In this document: positions 51,625 through 61,361 of the stretch, in pieces
Numbering within the stretch: position 1 is the first letter of the stretch
How the letters are laid out: each line of letters opens with the position of its first letter
Origin: Streptomyces actuosus
GTDB lineage: Bacteria; Actinomycetota; Actinomycetes; Streptomycetales; Streptomycetaceae
Direction: 5' to 3'
Length of the DNA: 64,000 nucleotides
Assembly (NCBI RefSeq): GCF_016921115.1
Contig: NZ_JAFFZS010000002.1
Span: 124,001-188,000, forward strand
Program-made: the position numbers and the translations under genes
The notes under the pieces: model-generated
What the model was told of the DNA's origin: nothing
The model's database searches: none
What the model saw: the letters and a program-made list of their open reading frames with translations, nothing else

Positions 51625-52353
51625 ATGAAGGTTTCCCGTATCGCCGCCTCCGGCGCCCTGGCCGCCACCGCCGTCCTCGCGCTGTCCTCCCCCGCCCTCG
51701 CGCACGTCTCCGTGCGTCCGGAGGGGACGGCAGCCAAGGGCGGCTACGCGGTCGTCGACTTCAAGGTGCCCAACGAGCGCGACAACGCCTCGACGACCAA
51801 GCTGGAGGTGACCTTCCCGACCGACCACCCGCTGGCCTCGGTGATGCCCGAGCCGATCGACGGATGGAAGATCGACGTCACCAGGTCCCTGCTCGCCGAG
51901 CCGCTGGAGATGCACGGCAAGAAGATCACCGAAGCGGTCTCCAAGGTGACCTGGACCGCGACCGGCCAGGGCATCGCTTCCGGCTTCTTCCAGAAGTTCC
52001 CCCTCTCCGTCGGCACGCTCCCCGAGGACGCCGACCAGCTCGTGTTCAAGGCGGTCCAGACGTACTCCAACAAGGAGGTCGTCCGCTGGATCGAGGTGCC
52101 GCAGGAGGGCCAGGACGAGCCGGAGCACCCGGCGCCCGTGCTGACGCTGTCCGCAGCCGAGGACGAGCACGCGCACGCCGCCGCCGGCGCGGAGAAGGCC
52201 TCCGACGCCACCGCGAACACCGCCTCGACCACCGCGGCCGACGGTGACGGCACCGACACCACCGCCCGCGTCCTGGGCGTCGTGGGCATCGTCGTCGGCG
52301 TGGCGGGCGTGGCCTTCGGCGTCCTCGCCGGCCGCCGCCGCAGCGCCGCCTGA
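51625..52353 (+). CDS. YcnI-family copper-binding protein
   Basis: A 242-residue exported protein. The signal peptide (MKVSRIAASGALAATAVLALSSPALA) is cleaved just before His-27, so the mature protein begins HVSVRPEG. That N-terminal His is the copper ligand in the YcnI (DUF1775) family. The beta-sandwich domain spans to about residue 165. An Ala/Thr/His-rich linker and a C-terminal membrane helix (VLGVVGIVVGVAGVAFGVLAG) with an Arg tail anchor it. It heads the copper-delivery gene set. No ribosome site of textbook form is visible, but TGGAGTACTGCC precedes the ATG. Confidence 0.9.
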   Translation: MKVSRIAASGALAATAVLALSSPALAHVSVRPEGTAAKGGYAVVDFKVPNERDNASTTKLEVTFPTDHPLASVMPEPIDGWKIDVTRSLLAEPLEMHGKKITEAVSKVTWTATGQGIASGFFQKFPLSVGTLPEDADQLVFKAVQTYSNKEVVRWIEVPQEGQDEPEHPAPVLTLSAAEDEHAHAAAGAEKASDATANTASTTAADGDGTDTTARVLGVVGIVVGVAGVAFGVLAGRRRSAA

Positions 52354-52368
52354 CACCCGCCCGTCCGC

Positions 52369-52413
52369 GGCACGCGCAGGGGCGTACCGGCCTCCGGCGC
52401 CCCTGCGCGTGCC
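52369..52413 (+). terminator. hairpin between ycnI and sco
   Basis: A perfect 16-bp stem (52369-52384 with 52398-52413; arm GGCACGCGCAGGGGCG) and a 13-base loop. It could end the ycnI transcript or lower expression of the genes behind it. Confidence 0.65.
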
Positions 52414-52441
52414 GGCTCTCACCTCCATGGGACATTTCGCT

Positions 52442-53095
52442 ATGCGCAAGAAGACGTTCGCCGCGGCAGCGCTGTTCGCCGCCGCGGCCCTCACCCTCTC
52501 CGCCTGCGGCAACGGCGACGACCCCTCCGGCCCCATCACCGTGGTCTCGGAGGAATCCGCCTCGGACAAGGCCGTGACCGTCCTCGACAAGCCGTTCGAG
52601 AAGCCGGACCTGGTGCTGACCGACACCCACGGCAAGACCTACGACTTCCGCAAGGAGACCAAGGGCAGGCCGACCCTGGTCTACTTCGGCTACACCCACT
52701 GCCCCGACGTGTGCCCCCTGACGATGAACAACCTCGCCGTCGCCAAGAGCAAGCTGCCCCGGGCTGAGCAGGACGAGCTGCGGATCGTGTTCGTCACCAC
52801 CGACCCCGAACGCGACACCCCCGCCGCGCTCGGCTCCTGGCTCAAGGGCATCGACCCCCAGGTGATCGGCCTCACCGGCGACTTCGCCACCGTCCAGGCC
52901 GGCGCCCGCACCCTGGGCATCAGCATCGAGCCGCCGCACAAGGACAAGAACGGCAAGATCGTCTCCACCCACGGCACCCAGGTCATCGCCTTCTCGCCGA
53001 AGACGGACGCCGGCTACCTCGTGTACGGCAAGGACGCCACGGTCGACGACTACACCGCGGACCTTCCCGAGATCGTCAAGGGGGAGACTCCGTGA
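52442..53095 (+). CDS. Sco1/SenC-family copper chaperone lipoprotein
   Basis: A 217-residue lipoprotein (lipobox LSAC, Cys near residue 22) with a thioredoxin-like Sco fold. The copper site is visible: CPDVC in GYTHCPDVCPLT plus His in STHGTQVIAF. Sco proteins deliver copper to the CuA centre of cytochrome c oxidase. In S. lividans the homologue works with ECuC and the DyP peroxidase encoded next door. The ATG at 52442 is chosen to give a normal lipoprotein signal; ATG 52427 is an alternative. Its stop overlaps the ecuC start by 4 bp. Confidence 0.93.
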   Translation: MRKKTFAAAALFAAAALTLSACGNGDDPSGPITVVSEESASDKAVTVLDKPFEKPDLVLTDTHGKTYDFRKETKGRPTLVYFGYTHCPDVCPLTMNNLAVAKSKLPRAEQDELRIVFVTTDPERDTPAALGSWLKGIDPQVIGLTGDFATVQAGARTLGISIEPPHKDKNGKIVSTHGTQVIAFSPKTDAGYLVYGKDATVDDYTADLPEIVKGETP

Positions 53096-53556
53096 GGCGC
53101 ACCGTCCTGTCCCTGTCGTCCACCGTCTCCGCCGCAGTCCTGGCCGGGGCGCTCCTGCTCACGGGCTGCGGATCCGGCGACGACGCACCCGAGCTTGCGG
53201 TCAGCGCCGCCTACATGCCGCAGCCGGTCTCCGACATGGCCGCCGGCTTCCTGACGATCACCAACGACGGCGGCACCGCGGACAAGCTGACGTCCGTCAC
53301 CAGCGACGCAGCCGGCAGTGTCACCCTCCACCGGACCGTGGGCACGTCGATGCAGGAGGCTGCCTCCCTCGACGTTCCCGCGCACGGCAGGCTCGTCTTC
53401 AAGAGCGGCGGCAACCATCTGATGTTCGAGATGCTCAAGCGCAAGCCGAAGCAGGGCGACACGGTCGACGTCGAGCTGCACTTCGCCGAGTCCGGCACCG
53501 TGAAGGTCGCGATACCGGTCGAGTCGGCGACGTACCAGCCGGCCACCGGACACTGA
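53092..53556 (+). CDS. PCuAC-type extracytoplasmic copper chaperone
   Basis: A 154-residue lipoprotein (lipobox LTGC) with the PCuAC (DUF461) fold. The Cu(I) ligand set is seen as H in VTLHRTVGTSM with the two Met, and HLM in GNHLMFEML. It loads copper onto Sco or cytochrome oxidase outside the membrane. The GTG at 53092 overlaps the sco stop (GTGA), so translation is coupled. In S. lividans the orthologous gene is named ecuC. Confidence 0.92.
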   Translation: MRRTVLSLSSTVSAAVLAGALLLTGCGSGDDAPELAVSAAYMPQPVSDMAAGFLTITNDGGTADKLTSVTSDAAGSVTLHRTVGTSMQEAASLDVPAHGRLVFKSGGNHLMFEMLKRKPKQGDTVDVELHFAESGTVKVAIPVESATYQPATGH

Positions 53557-53570
53557 GGGAGGGGACCGCC

Positions 53571-55631
53571 GTGACCCGGACCATCGCCCCCCGCCTGCGC
53601 ACCCTGGTGCTGCTGCTCCTGGCCGTCGCGGGCGCCCTGCTCGCCGGTGCCGCGCCCGCCTCCGCGCACGCGGCGCTCACCGGCAGCGACCCCGCGCAGG
53701 GGGCGGTGGTCGACCGGGCTCCCGACCAGGTCAACCTCACCTTCTCCGAGAAGGTGGCCCTCAACGACGACTCCCTGCGCGTCCTCGACCCGCAGGGCGC
53801 ACGCGTCGACAAGGGCGACCCCGCGGAGGTCAGCGGCACCACCTACGCCGTCCAACTGCGCGGCGGGCTGCCCGACGGCACGTACACGGTGGCCTTCCAG
53901 GTGGTCTCCGCCGACAGCCACCCCGTCTCCGGCGCCTACACCTTCTCCGTGGGCGCCCCCTCCGCGACCACCGTGGCCCTCGGCGGGCAGGAGGCGGGCG
54001 GAGGCCTGGTCGGCGGGCTCTACGGCCTCGGGCGGTACGTGTCCTACGCCGGGTTCGTCGTCCTGGTCGGCGGCGCCGCCTTCGTGCTCGCCTGCTGGCC
54101 GGGCGGCTGCGGGGTACGGGCCGTGCAGCGGCTCGTGGTCGCCGGGTGGCTCGCGCTCACCGCCGCCACGCTGGGACTGCTCCTCCTGCGGGGCTCCTAC
54201 ACCACCTCCGGCAAGGCCTCCGACATCCTCGACCTCGACCTGCTCGGCCAGGTGCTCCAGACCAAGACGGGCGCGGCGCTGGTCTCCCGGCTGCTGCTGC
54301 TCGGCGCGGCGGCGCTGTTCATCGCCGTGCTCTTCGGGGCGTGGGAGAAACGGGAGGGCGCCGAGAAGCGGGACCCGGCCCTCGGGCTCGCACTCGGCGG
54401 ATCCGTCGTGGCCGTCGGGATCGCCGCGAGCTGGGCCATGTCCGAGCACGCCTCGACCGGGCTCCAGCCGGGCGTCGCCATGCCCGTGGACGTCGTCCAC
54501 CTGCTCGCGGTCGCCGCCTGGCTCGGCGGACTCACCGCGCTCCTCGTGGGGCTGTACGGCGCGCCCGCCGGCACCCCGGTGACCGCCTCGGCCGTGCGCC
54601 GCTTCTCCACGATCGCCTTCGCCAGCGTCGTCGCCCTGGTCGCCACCGGCGCCTACCAGTCGTGGCGACAGCTCGGCTCCTGGTCGGCGCTGACCGGCAC
54701 CGGCTACGGGCAACTGCTCCTGGTCAAGGTCGGGCTCGTCGCCCTGCTCGTCGGGATCGCCTCGATCTCCCGCCGGTGGACCGCCCGGCTGACGGACACG
54801 GCCGACGCCGCGGCGACCCGGCGCACCCCCCGGGCGCAACCGGTCACCGCACCCACCGACGCCGCGTCACCGGCCCGGGGAGGCGGCGAACCGGCGAGCG
54901 GGTCCGGTGGCGCGGGCGCGGACGGCACCGGGGAACAGCCGGGCACCGCTGCGCAGGACGCGGGCAGGGGTACGGAGGCGGCAGGAGCCGGCACCGAGGA
55001 CCCGGATGCCGGGGCGGCGGACGGCGGCGCGGGTGCCCCCGGCTCCGCCCGTGCCGCCCAGCTCGCCCGGCAGCGCGCCGCGGTGGCCGCGGCACGGCGG
55101 AAGCGGGAACGGGACGCCGACTCCGAACGGTTCGGACTGCGGCGCTCCGTACTCGCCGAGGCCGGCGTCGCCGTGATCCTGCTCGCGGTGACCACGGCGC
55201 TGACCCAGACCGAACCGGGACGCACCGAGGAGGCCGCCAGGGCTGCCGCCGCGTCCGGTGTGTCCGCGGGGTCCGCCGCGTCCGCCACGGGTGCGCTGAC
55301 CCTGGACATGTCCTTCGACACCGGCGGCCCGGACGGCAAGGGCGTCGTCAGCGTCGACCTCGACCCGGCGCGGACGGGCACGAACGAGCTGCACGTCTAC
55401 GTCACCCACCCCGACGGCCGCGCCTACGACATTCCCGAGGTGAGGATCGCCTTCAGCCTTGAGGCGAAGGACCTCGGGCCGCTGCCCGTCGTTCCCGACC
55501 ACATCACCGCCGGACACTGGTCGGCGAGCGGCATACAGATTCCCGTGGCAGGCGACTGGAAGGTCGCCGTGACCGTGCGGACTTCCGACATCGACCAGGT
55601 GACCGTCTCCAAGAACGCGCAGATCGGCTGA
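53571..55631 (+). CDS. CopC-CopD fusion copper transport protein (YcnJ-like)
   Basis: The protein has 686 residues. The signal peptide ends in ASAHAAL, so the mature CopC domain begins with the copper-binding His; SADSHPVSGAYTF supplies the second His site. The CopD part has about eight membrane helices with His in SEHAST and DVVHLL. A long Gly/Ala/Glu-rich cytosolic insert (about residues 425-500) separates the last helix from a C-terminal external domain resembling the YcnJ tail (LDMSFDTGGPDGKG...). The GTG at 53571 has GGGAGGGG 9 bases before it. It lies 14 bp after ecuC in one operon. Copper import or handling is the likely role. Confidence 0.9.
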   Translation: MTRTIAPRLRTLVLLLLAVAGALLAGAAPASAHAALTGSDPAQGAVVDRAPDQVNLTFSEKVALNDDSLRVLDPQGARVDKGDPAEVSGTTYAVQLRGGLPDGTYTVAFQVVSADSHPVSGAYTFSVGAPSATTVALGGQEAGGGLVGGLYGLGRYVSYAGFVVLVGGAAFVLACWPGGCGVRAVQRLVVAGWLALTAATLGLLLLRGSYTTSGKASDILDLDLLGQVLQTKTGAALVSRLLLLGAAALFIAVLFGAWEKREGAEKRDPALGLALGGSVVAVGIAASWAMSEHASTGLQPGVAMPVDVVHLLAVAAWLGGLTALLVGLYGAPAGTPVTASAVRRFSTIAFASVVALVATGAYQSWRQLGSWSALTGTGYGQLLLVKVGLVALLVGIASISRRWTARLTDTADAAATRRTPRAQPVTAPTDAASPARGGGEPASGSGGAGADGTGEQPGTAAQDAGRGTEAAGAGTEDPDAGAADGGAGAPGSARAAQLARQRAAVAAARRKRERDADSERFGLRRSVLAEAGVAVILLAVTTALTQTEPGRTEEAARAAAASGVSAGSAASATGALTLDMSFDTGGPDGKGVVSVDLDPARTGTNELHVYVTHPDGRAYDIPEVRIAFSLEAKDLGPLPVVPDHITAGHWSASGIQIPVAGDWKVAVTVRTSDIDQVTVSKNAQIG

Positions 55632-55639
55632 ACACCACC

Positions 55640-56920
55640 ATGACCGACCAGTCCGTACCGAAGGCCCGCACCTCCGCTGACGACAACATCGGCCGGCCCC
55701 GCACCGCGGACGGCATCTCCCGGCGGACCCTGCTCGGCACCGCCGGCGCCACCGGGCTCGTGCTCGGCGCGGCCGGCGCCGCCGCGGGCTACGCCGCCGC
55801 CCCCGCGCAGGCCACCCCCCTCAGCTCCCTGGGCGCGGGCCGCGCGATGTTTCACGGGAAACATCAGCCCGGCATCACCGAGGGCCTCCAGGCCCGCGGC
55901 CACCTCATCGCCTTCGACCTGACCGCCGGAGCGAGCCGCAAGGAGGCCGCCGCACTGCTGCGCCGCTGGTCGCAGACGGCGGAACGGCTGATGGCGGGCG
56001 AGCCGGCGGCGCACGGCGACACGGACGTCGCCCGTGACGCCGGACCGTCCTCGCTGACCGTCACCTTCGGCTTCGGCCGCAGCTTCTTCACCCGGACCGG
56101 GCTGGAGCAGCAGCGTCCGGACGCGCTCGCCCCGCTGCCGGAGTTCTCCTCCGACCGGCTCGACAAGGCCCGCAGCAACGGCGACCTGTGGGTGCAGATC
56201 GGTGCCGACGACGCGCTCGTCGCCTTCCACGCCCTGCGCGCCCTCCAGAAGGACGCCGGCAGCGCGGCCCGGGTGCGCTGGCAGATGAACGGCTTCAACC
56301 GGTCGCCGGGAGCCACCGCCCACCCGATGACCGCCCGCAACCTCATGGGGCAGATCGACGGCACGCGCAATCCGAAGCCGGACGCCCCCGACTTCGACCG
56401 GCAGATCTTCGTCCCGGACGGCGGCCGGCCCTCCTGGATGGCGAACGGCTCCTACGCCGTCGTACGCCGGATCCGGATGCTCCTCGACGACTGGGAGCAG
56501 CTGTCGGTCACCGAGCAGGAGGACGTCATCGGGCGCCGCAAGTCCGACGGGGCGCCCCTGTCGGGCGGCACCGAAGCCACGGCCATGGACCTGGACAGGA
56601 CCGACAAGGCCGGCGACCTCGTCGTGCCCGTCAACGCCCACGCCCGCGTCACCCGCCCCGACCAGAACGGCGGGGCGGCGATGCTGCGCCGACCGTTCTC
56701 GTACCACGACGGCATCGCCGCCGACGGGGTACCGGACGCGGGGCTGCTGTTCATCTGCTGGCAGGCCGATCCGTTGCGCGGTTTCGTCCCCGTGCAGCGC
56801 AAGCTGGACCGCGGCGACGCCCTGTCGCAGTTCGTCCGGCACGAGGCGAGCGGGCTGTTCGCGGTGCCGGGTGGGGCGGCGCAGGGGGAGTACGTGGGGC
56901 AGCGGCTGCTGGAGGGGTGA
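55640..56920 (+). CDS. Tat-exported DyP-type haem peroxidase
   Basis: The protein has 426 residues. A twin-arginine signal (SRRTLLGTAGATG near residue 28) precedes a dye-decolourising peroxidase domain. The distal GxxDG motif is GQIDGTRNP, the proximal haem ligand is His in VNAHARVT, and Arg in MLRRPFSY is conserved. It would be exported folded with haem. The S. lividans homologue DtpA acts with Sco and ECuC in maturation of the copper radical oxidase GlxA. The ATG is 8 bp past the copCD stop, so it is the last gene of the operon. A hairpin (56945-56973) ends the unit. Confidence 0.93.
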   Translation: MTDQSVPKARTSADDNIGRPRTADGISRRTLLGTAGATGLVLGAAGAAAGYAAAPAQATPLSSLGAGRAMFHGKHQPGITEGLQARGHLIAFDLTAGASRKEAAALLRRWSQTAERLMAGEPAAHGDTDVARDAGPSSLTVTFGFGRSFFTRTGLEQQRPDALAPLPEFSSDRLDKARSNGDLWVQIGADDALVAFHALRALQKDAGSAARVRWQMNGFNRSPGATAHPMTARNLMGQIDGTRNPKPDAPDFDRQIFVPDGGRPSWMANGSYAVVRRIRMLLDDWEQLSVTEQEDVIGRRKSDGAPLSGGTEATAMDLDRTDKAGDLVVPVNAHARVTRPDQNGGAAMLRRPFSYHDGIAADGVPDAGLLFICWQADPLRGFVPVQRKLDRGDALSQFVRHEASGLFAVPGGAAQGEYVGQRLLEG

Positions 56921-56944
56921 GCGACGGGCGGTGCCGGTGCTTCT

Positions 56945-56973
56945 CCTGCGGGACGCCGACACCGTCCCGCAGG
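56945..56973 (+). terminator. terminator of the copper operon
   Basis: An 11-bp perfect stem (56945-56955 CCTGCGGGACG with 56963-56973) with a seven-base loop, 25 bp after the dtpA stop. Confidence 0.75.
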
Positions 56974-57147
56974 CGCAACCGCCCTGCGCGTGGGCCTGCG
57001 TGTGAGCCTGCGGAAAAGGGCGTCGGCGTGGTGCTTGCGCAAGCGGCATCGCCCGTTTGCGCGGTCTTCCGGGTTTCAAACCACCCGGTCGAGTGGCATC
57101 CGTGAGACGCCCGGGCCGTGGCAGCCCAGGCCCATTAGGGTGAAGCC

Positions 57148-58080
57148 ATGCCAGCGAGCTATGCCTACCTCGGCCCCGAGGGCACCTTCACCGAAGTCGC
57201 CCTGCGCACCCTTCCGGAGGCGGCGACCCGGGAGCTGATCCCGTACGTGTCCGTGCAGTCCGCGCTGGACGCGGTCCGTGCGGGCGAGGCCGAGGCCGCG
57301 TTCGTGCCGATCGAGAACTCCGTCGAGGGCGGCATCACCACCACCCTGGACGAGCTGGTCGCCGGCGCACCGCTGATGATCTACCGCGAGGTGCTGCTGT
57401 CGATCACCTTCGCGCTGCTGGTCCGGCCCGGCACGCAGCTGTCGGACATCAAGACGGTCTCCGCCCACCCGGCCGCGCAGCCGCAGGTACGCAACTGGCT
57501 GCGCGGCCACCTCCCCGACGCCGTGTGGGAGTCGGCCGCCTCCAACGCGGACGCCGCGCGGCTGGTCCAGGAGGGCCGCTACGACGCCGCCTTCGCGGGC
57601 GAGTTCGCCGCCGCGCGGTACGGGCTGGAGGCCCTGGAGACGGGCATCCACGACGCCGAGAACGCGCAGACCCGGTTCGTGCTGGTGGGCCGTCCGGCCC
57701 GGCCCGCGGCTCCGAGCGGGGCGGACAAGACCTCCGTCGTGCTGTGGCAGCGCGACGACCACCCCGGCGGTCTGCGCGACCTGCTGGGAGAGTTCGCGAC
57801 GCGCGGCATCAACCTGATGCTGCTGCAGTCCCGCCCGACCGGGGCCGGGATCGGCAACTACTGCTTCTGCATCGACGCCGAGGGCCACATCTCCGACCGC
57901 CGGGTGGCGGAGGCGCTGATGGGGCTGAAGCGGATCTGCCTCCAGGTGCGCTACCTCGGCTCGTATCCGCGCGCGGACGTGGAGCCGGGCCATGAGCAGA
58001 CGCCGCGGCCGGGGACGTCGGACGCGGAGTTCGTGTCGGCGGCGGACTGGGTCGCACGATGCCAGGACGGGCGTTTCTAG
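57148..58080 (+). CDS. prephenate dehydratase
   Basis: A 310-residue enzyme that converts prephenate to phenylpyruvate in phenylalanine synthesis. The catalytic domain has AYLGPEGTFTEVAL, IENSVEGGITTTLDEL and the active-site Thr-Arg-Phe in NAQTRFVLVG. A C-terminal ACT domain (DDHPGGLRDLLGEFATRGINLMLLQSRPTG) binds Phe; the usual ESRP reads QSRP here. The ATG at 57148 gives the standard N-terminus. No chorismate mutase domain is fused, as expected in actinobacteria. Confidence 0.95.
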   Translation: MPASYAYLGPEGTFTEVALRTLPEAATRELIPYVSVQSALDAVRAGEAEAAFVPIENSVEGGITTTLDELVAGAPLMIYREVLLSITFALLVRPGTQLSDIKTVSAHPAAQPQVRNWLRGHLPDAVWESAASNADAARLVQEGRYDAAFAGEFAAARYGLEALETGIHDAENAQTRFVLVGRPARPAAPSGADKTSVVLWQRDDHPGGLRDLLGEFATRGINLMLLQSRPTGAGIGNYCFCIDAEGHISDRRVAEALMGLKRICLQVRYLGSYPRADVEPGHEQTPRPGTSDAEFVSAADWVARCQDGRF

Positions 58081-58525
58081 CCACCTGCGCCAGTCCTACC
58101 TGCCTATCTTCGTTATCCACAGGAGTTATCCACAGGGAGCCATCTCGACCTGGGGACAAGTCGACTCGGAGGCATGACCGAGTCGACAAATCGGCCCCCG
58201 GGTACCCGATGCGGCCTCTGCCCCCACAGGTCACCATTCGTCCACCTGTTTCCTTTGAACAATCCTTTGGAGCGAACACTTTCCACTCGAAAGTGCGGAC
58301 AAAAGAGGTTTACCCCGGGAATCCTCAGGTGCGAACCTGATCACGGAGTGATCGATTCCGAAGTCCACAGATCTTGCTCACAGCCTGTGGATAACTTCCG
58401 GACGGTGATCGAACTCTGTGGACAACGACGCCTCCGCCGAGCCTCCAAGTCCCGCTTCCCCCAAGGAAATCGAGTCAACGCACCGCCGCGCGCGTGCCCC
58501 GTCCCAGGGAGTGAGACACTTTCCC
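58081..58525. other. DnaA-box cluster between pheA and serS
   Basis: Perfect DnaA boxes occur at 58113-58121 (TTATCCACA), 58126-58134 (TTATCCACA), 58386-58394 (TGTGGATAA) and 58417-58425 (TGTGGACAA). One-mismatch copies lie at 58151-58159 (TGGGGACAA) and 58294-58302 (TGCGGACAA). The stretch is unusually AT-rich for this DNA and no credible gene is inside. It looks like a DnaA-binding (titration or regulatory) locus, not a full origin: no dnaA/dnaN neighbours, and far fewer boxes than a Streptomyces oriC. Confidence 0.75.
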
Positions 58526-58558
58526 TTGACACGTTCGGCAATTCCGTCATAACGGAAT
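58526..58558 (+). promoter_or_regulatory. serS promoter with overlapping palindrome
   Basis: A perfect -35 (TTGACA, 58526-58531) is followed by TAACGG at 58550 (18-bp spacer). The inverted repeat ATTCCGT-CATA-ACGGAAT (58541-58558) covers the presumed -10, a good place for a repressor. The distance to the GTG is about 70 bp. Confidence 0.55.
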
Positions 58559-58630
58559 GTATCGTCCCATTCGGTATGCCCCGACATAGTGAGTCGTGGG
58601 CCGCGACCGCGCACCGGTAGCCTTGACCGC

Positions 58631-59908
58631 GTGATTGACCTTCGCCTGCTCCGTGAGGACCCCGACCGAGTGCGCGCATCACAGCGCGCCCGTGGAGAGG
58701 ACGTCGCGCTCGTCGACTCCCTCCTGTCTGCCGACGAGCGGCGCAGGTCCTCCGGCGTCCGCTTCGACGAGCTGCGTGCCGAGCAGAAGGCACTGGGCAA
58801 GCAGATCCCCAAGGCCTCCGCCGACGAGAAGGCCGAGCTCCTCAAGCGCGCCGAGCAGCTGAAGGCCGACGTGAAGGCCGCCGACGCCGAGCGCGACGCC
58901 GCCGACGCCGAGACCCAGGGGCTGCTGATCCAGCTCGGCAACCTCGTCCACCCCGACGTCCCCGTCGGCGGCGAGGAGGACTTCGTCACGCTGGAGACGC
59001 ACGGCACCGTCCGCGACTTCTCCACCGAGGGCTTCGAGCCCAGGGACCACCTGGAGCTCGGCCATCTGCTGGGCGCCATCGACGTCGAGCGCGGCGCGAA
59101 GGTGTCGGGCTCCCGCTTCTACTTCCTCACCGGCGTGGGCGCCCTGCTGGAGCTCGCGCTGGTGAACGCGGCGATGGCCCAGGCGACGGCCGCCGGCTTC
59201 ACCCCGATGCTCACGCCGGCGCTGGTGCGCCCGCAGTCGATGGCCGGCACCGGCTTCCTCGGCCAGGCCTCCCAGGACGTCTACCACCTCGACAAGGACG
59301 ACCTGTACCTGGTCGGCACCTCCGAGGTGGCGCTGGCGGCCTACCACATGGACGAGATCATCGACGCCGAGAAGCTGCCGCTGCGCTACGCGGGCTTCTC
59401 CCCCTGCTTCCGCCGCGAGGCCGGCTCGCACGGCAAGGACACCCGCGGCATCTTCCGCGTCCACCAGTTCGACAAGGTGGAGATGTTCTCCTACGTCTCC
59501 CCGGAGGAGTCGCGGGAGGAGCACCGCAGGCTGCTGGAGTGGGAGAAGCAGTGGCTGACGTCGCTGGAGCTGCCGTTCCGCGTGATCGACGTCGCCTCCG
59601 CCGACCTCGGCGCCTCGGCGTCCCGCAAGTTCGACTGCGAGGCCTGGATCCCGACCCAGGGCAAGTACCGCGAGCTGACGTCGACCTCGGACTGCACCGA
59701 GTTCCAGTCGCGCCGCCTGTCCATCCGGGTCCGTGAGGGCAAGTCGGTCAAGCCGCTCGCCACCCTCAACGGCACGCTCTGCGCCGTACCGCGCACGATC
59801 GTGGCCATCCTGGAGAACCACCAGCAGGCCGACGGCTCCGTCCGCGTCCCCGAGGTGCTGCGTCCCTACCTCGGGGGCCGGAAGGTCCTGGAGCCGGTGG
59901 CCAGGTGA
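58631..59908 (+). CDS. seryl-tRNA synthetase
   Basis: A 425-residue class II synthetase that charges tRNA-Ser. The N-terminal antiparallel coiled-coil arm (residues about 28-105) contacts the long variable arm of tRNA-Ser. Motif 2 is [25 protein letters not shown], and motif 3 is [19 protein letters not shown]. The GTG at 58631 ([15 protein letters not shown]) is the natural family start; no clear ribosome site precedes it. Its stop overlaps the GTG of the HAD gene by 4 bp. Three tRNA-Ser genes lie in this window. Confidence 0.96.
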   Translation: MIDLRLLREDPDRVRASQRARGEDVALVDSLLSADERRRSSGVRFDELRAEQKALGKQIPKASADEKAELLKRAEQLKADVKAADAERDAADAETQGLLIQLGNLVHPDVPVGGEEDFVTLETHGTVRDFSTEGFEPRDHLELGHLLGAIDVERGAKVSGSRFYFLTGVGALLELALVNAAMAQATAAGFTPMLTPALVRPQSMAGTGFLGQASQDVYHLDKDDLYLVGTSEVALAAYHMDEIIDAEKLPLRYAGFSPCFRREAGSHGKDTRGIFRVHQFDKVEMFSYVSPEESREEHRRLLEWEKQWLTSLELPFRVIDVASADLGASASRKFDCEAWIPTQGKYRELTSTSDCTEFQSRRLSIRVREGKSVKPLATLNGTLCAVPRTIVAILENHQQADGSVRVPEVLRPYLGGRKVLEPVAR

Positions 59909-60708
59909 GCACCGGCCTCTCCTACCGGCTGATCGCCACCGACCTCGACGGAACGCTGCTGCGCTCCGACGGGTCGGTGTCGCAGCGCACCCGTGAGGCG
60001 CTCGCCGCGGCCACCGCGGCGGGTGCCGCCCACATCGTCGTCACCGGCCGCGCCGTCCCCTGGACCCGGCACGTCCTCGACGACCTCGGCTACCGCGGGC
60101 TCGCGGTCTGCGGTCAGGGAGCCCAGGTCTACGACGCCGGCGAGCACCGCCTGCTGACATCCGTGACGCTCGACCGCCAGCTGGCCGGGGTGGCCCTGGC
60201 GAAGATCGAGGCGGAGGTCGGCCCGCTGTACCTGGCCGCGAGCCGGGACGGACTGGAGGGCGAGGTGCTGGTCGGTCCGGGCTACGCGGTGCAGGGCAGG
60301 CTCACCGCGACGCCGTTCACGGACGCCTCGGATCTGTGGACCGCCCCGCTGAACAAGATCTACATACAGCATCCCGAGCTGTCCGACGACGAGCTGGCCG
60401 AGGCCGCCCGCCGTGCCGCGGGCGGCTTCGTCGGCGTCGTCATGGCGGGCGCGGGCATCGTGGAGCTGCTGCCTCTGGGCCTGTCGAAGGCGACGGGGCT
60501 GTCACTGGCGGCCCGCCGGCTGGGTGTGAGGGCCGCGGAGACGATCGCCTTCGGCGACATGCCCAACGACATCCCGATGTTCGCCTGGTCGTCCCACGGC
60601 GTGGCCATGGCCAACGCCCACGAGGAACTGAAGTCGGTCGCCGACGAGGTGACGTCCTCCCACGAGGACGACGGCATCGCGGTGGTGCTGGAGCGCCTGT
60701 TGGGCTGA
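59905..60708 (+). CDS. HAD-superfamily hydrolase, Cof-type
   Basis: A 267-residue phosphatase of HAD subfamily IIB. Motif I is [13 protein letters not shown] (nucleophile Asp), motif II VVTGR, motif III Lys in [10 protein letters not shown], and motif [13 protein letters not shown]. The Cof-type alpha/beta cap lies between. Substrates of such enzymes are small sugar or nucleotide phosphates; not determinable here. The GTG at 59905 overlaps the serS stop (GTGA), so the two genes are translationally coupled. Confidence 0.92.
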   Translation: MSTGLSYRLIATDLDGTLLRSDGSVSQRTREALAAATAAGAAHIVVTGRAVPWTRHVLDDLGYRGLAVCGQGAQVYDAGEHRLLTSVTLDRQLAGVALAKIEAEVGPLYLAASRDGLEGEVLVGPGYAVQGRLTATPFTDASDLWTAPLNKIYIQHPELSDDELAEAARRAAGGFVGVVMAGAGIVELLPLGLSKATGLSLAARRLGVRAAETIAFGDMPNDIPMFAWSSHGVAMANAHEELKSVADEVTSSHEDDGIAVVLERLLG

Positions 60709-61069
<361 letters not shown>

Positions 61070-61361
61070 GGGTGGGCGGTCCACGCGAGAGCGACATCGC
61101 GTGCTCGAAGCGACCGCCCCGGGCAGTGCTCGGTGCGCGGCGGGCTCGACGGAGAGGTAACGGCTACTCCGGAACCCGCCGCTGACTGCCCTGTCGGGAG
61201 CCGGACGTACTGCCGTGCATGGGCATCGCCCCGCTCCTCTCCCGGTCTGCGGCGCCGGACGGAGAGTCCGGCGGGGACGAACACCACTGTGCCGGTCCGG
61301 CGACGGCGACGCCATCGATTTTTCGAGCGGCCGTTCGACGGCGGCGTGGGTGCGGCCGGCG
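61070..61361. other. tRNA leader and spacer
   Basis: About 290 bp upstream of the divergent tRNA-Ser and beyond the end of the ABC operon. It presumably contains the tRNA promoter; no gene is recognised. Confidence 0.4.

Noticed and set aside
58174..58620. 148-residue plus-strand frame between pheA and serS
   Set aside because: It runs through the DnaA boxes and the serS promoter, has no ribosome site and no family resemblance.
58081..58630. DnaA-box region considered as oriC
   Set aside because: Too few boxes and no dnaA, dnaN, rpmH or parAB neighbours; Streptomyces oriC has many more boxes between dnaA and dnaN.
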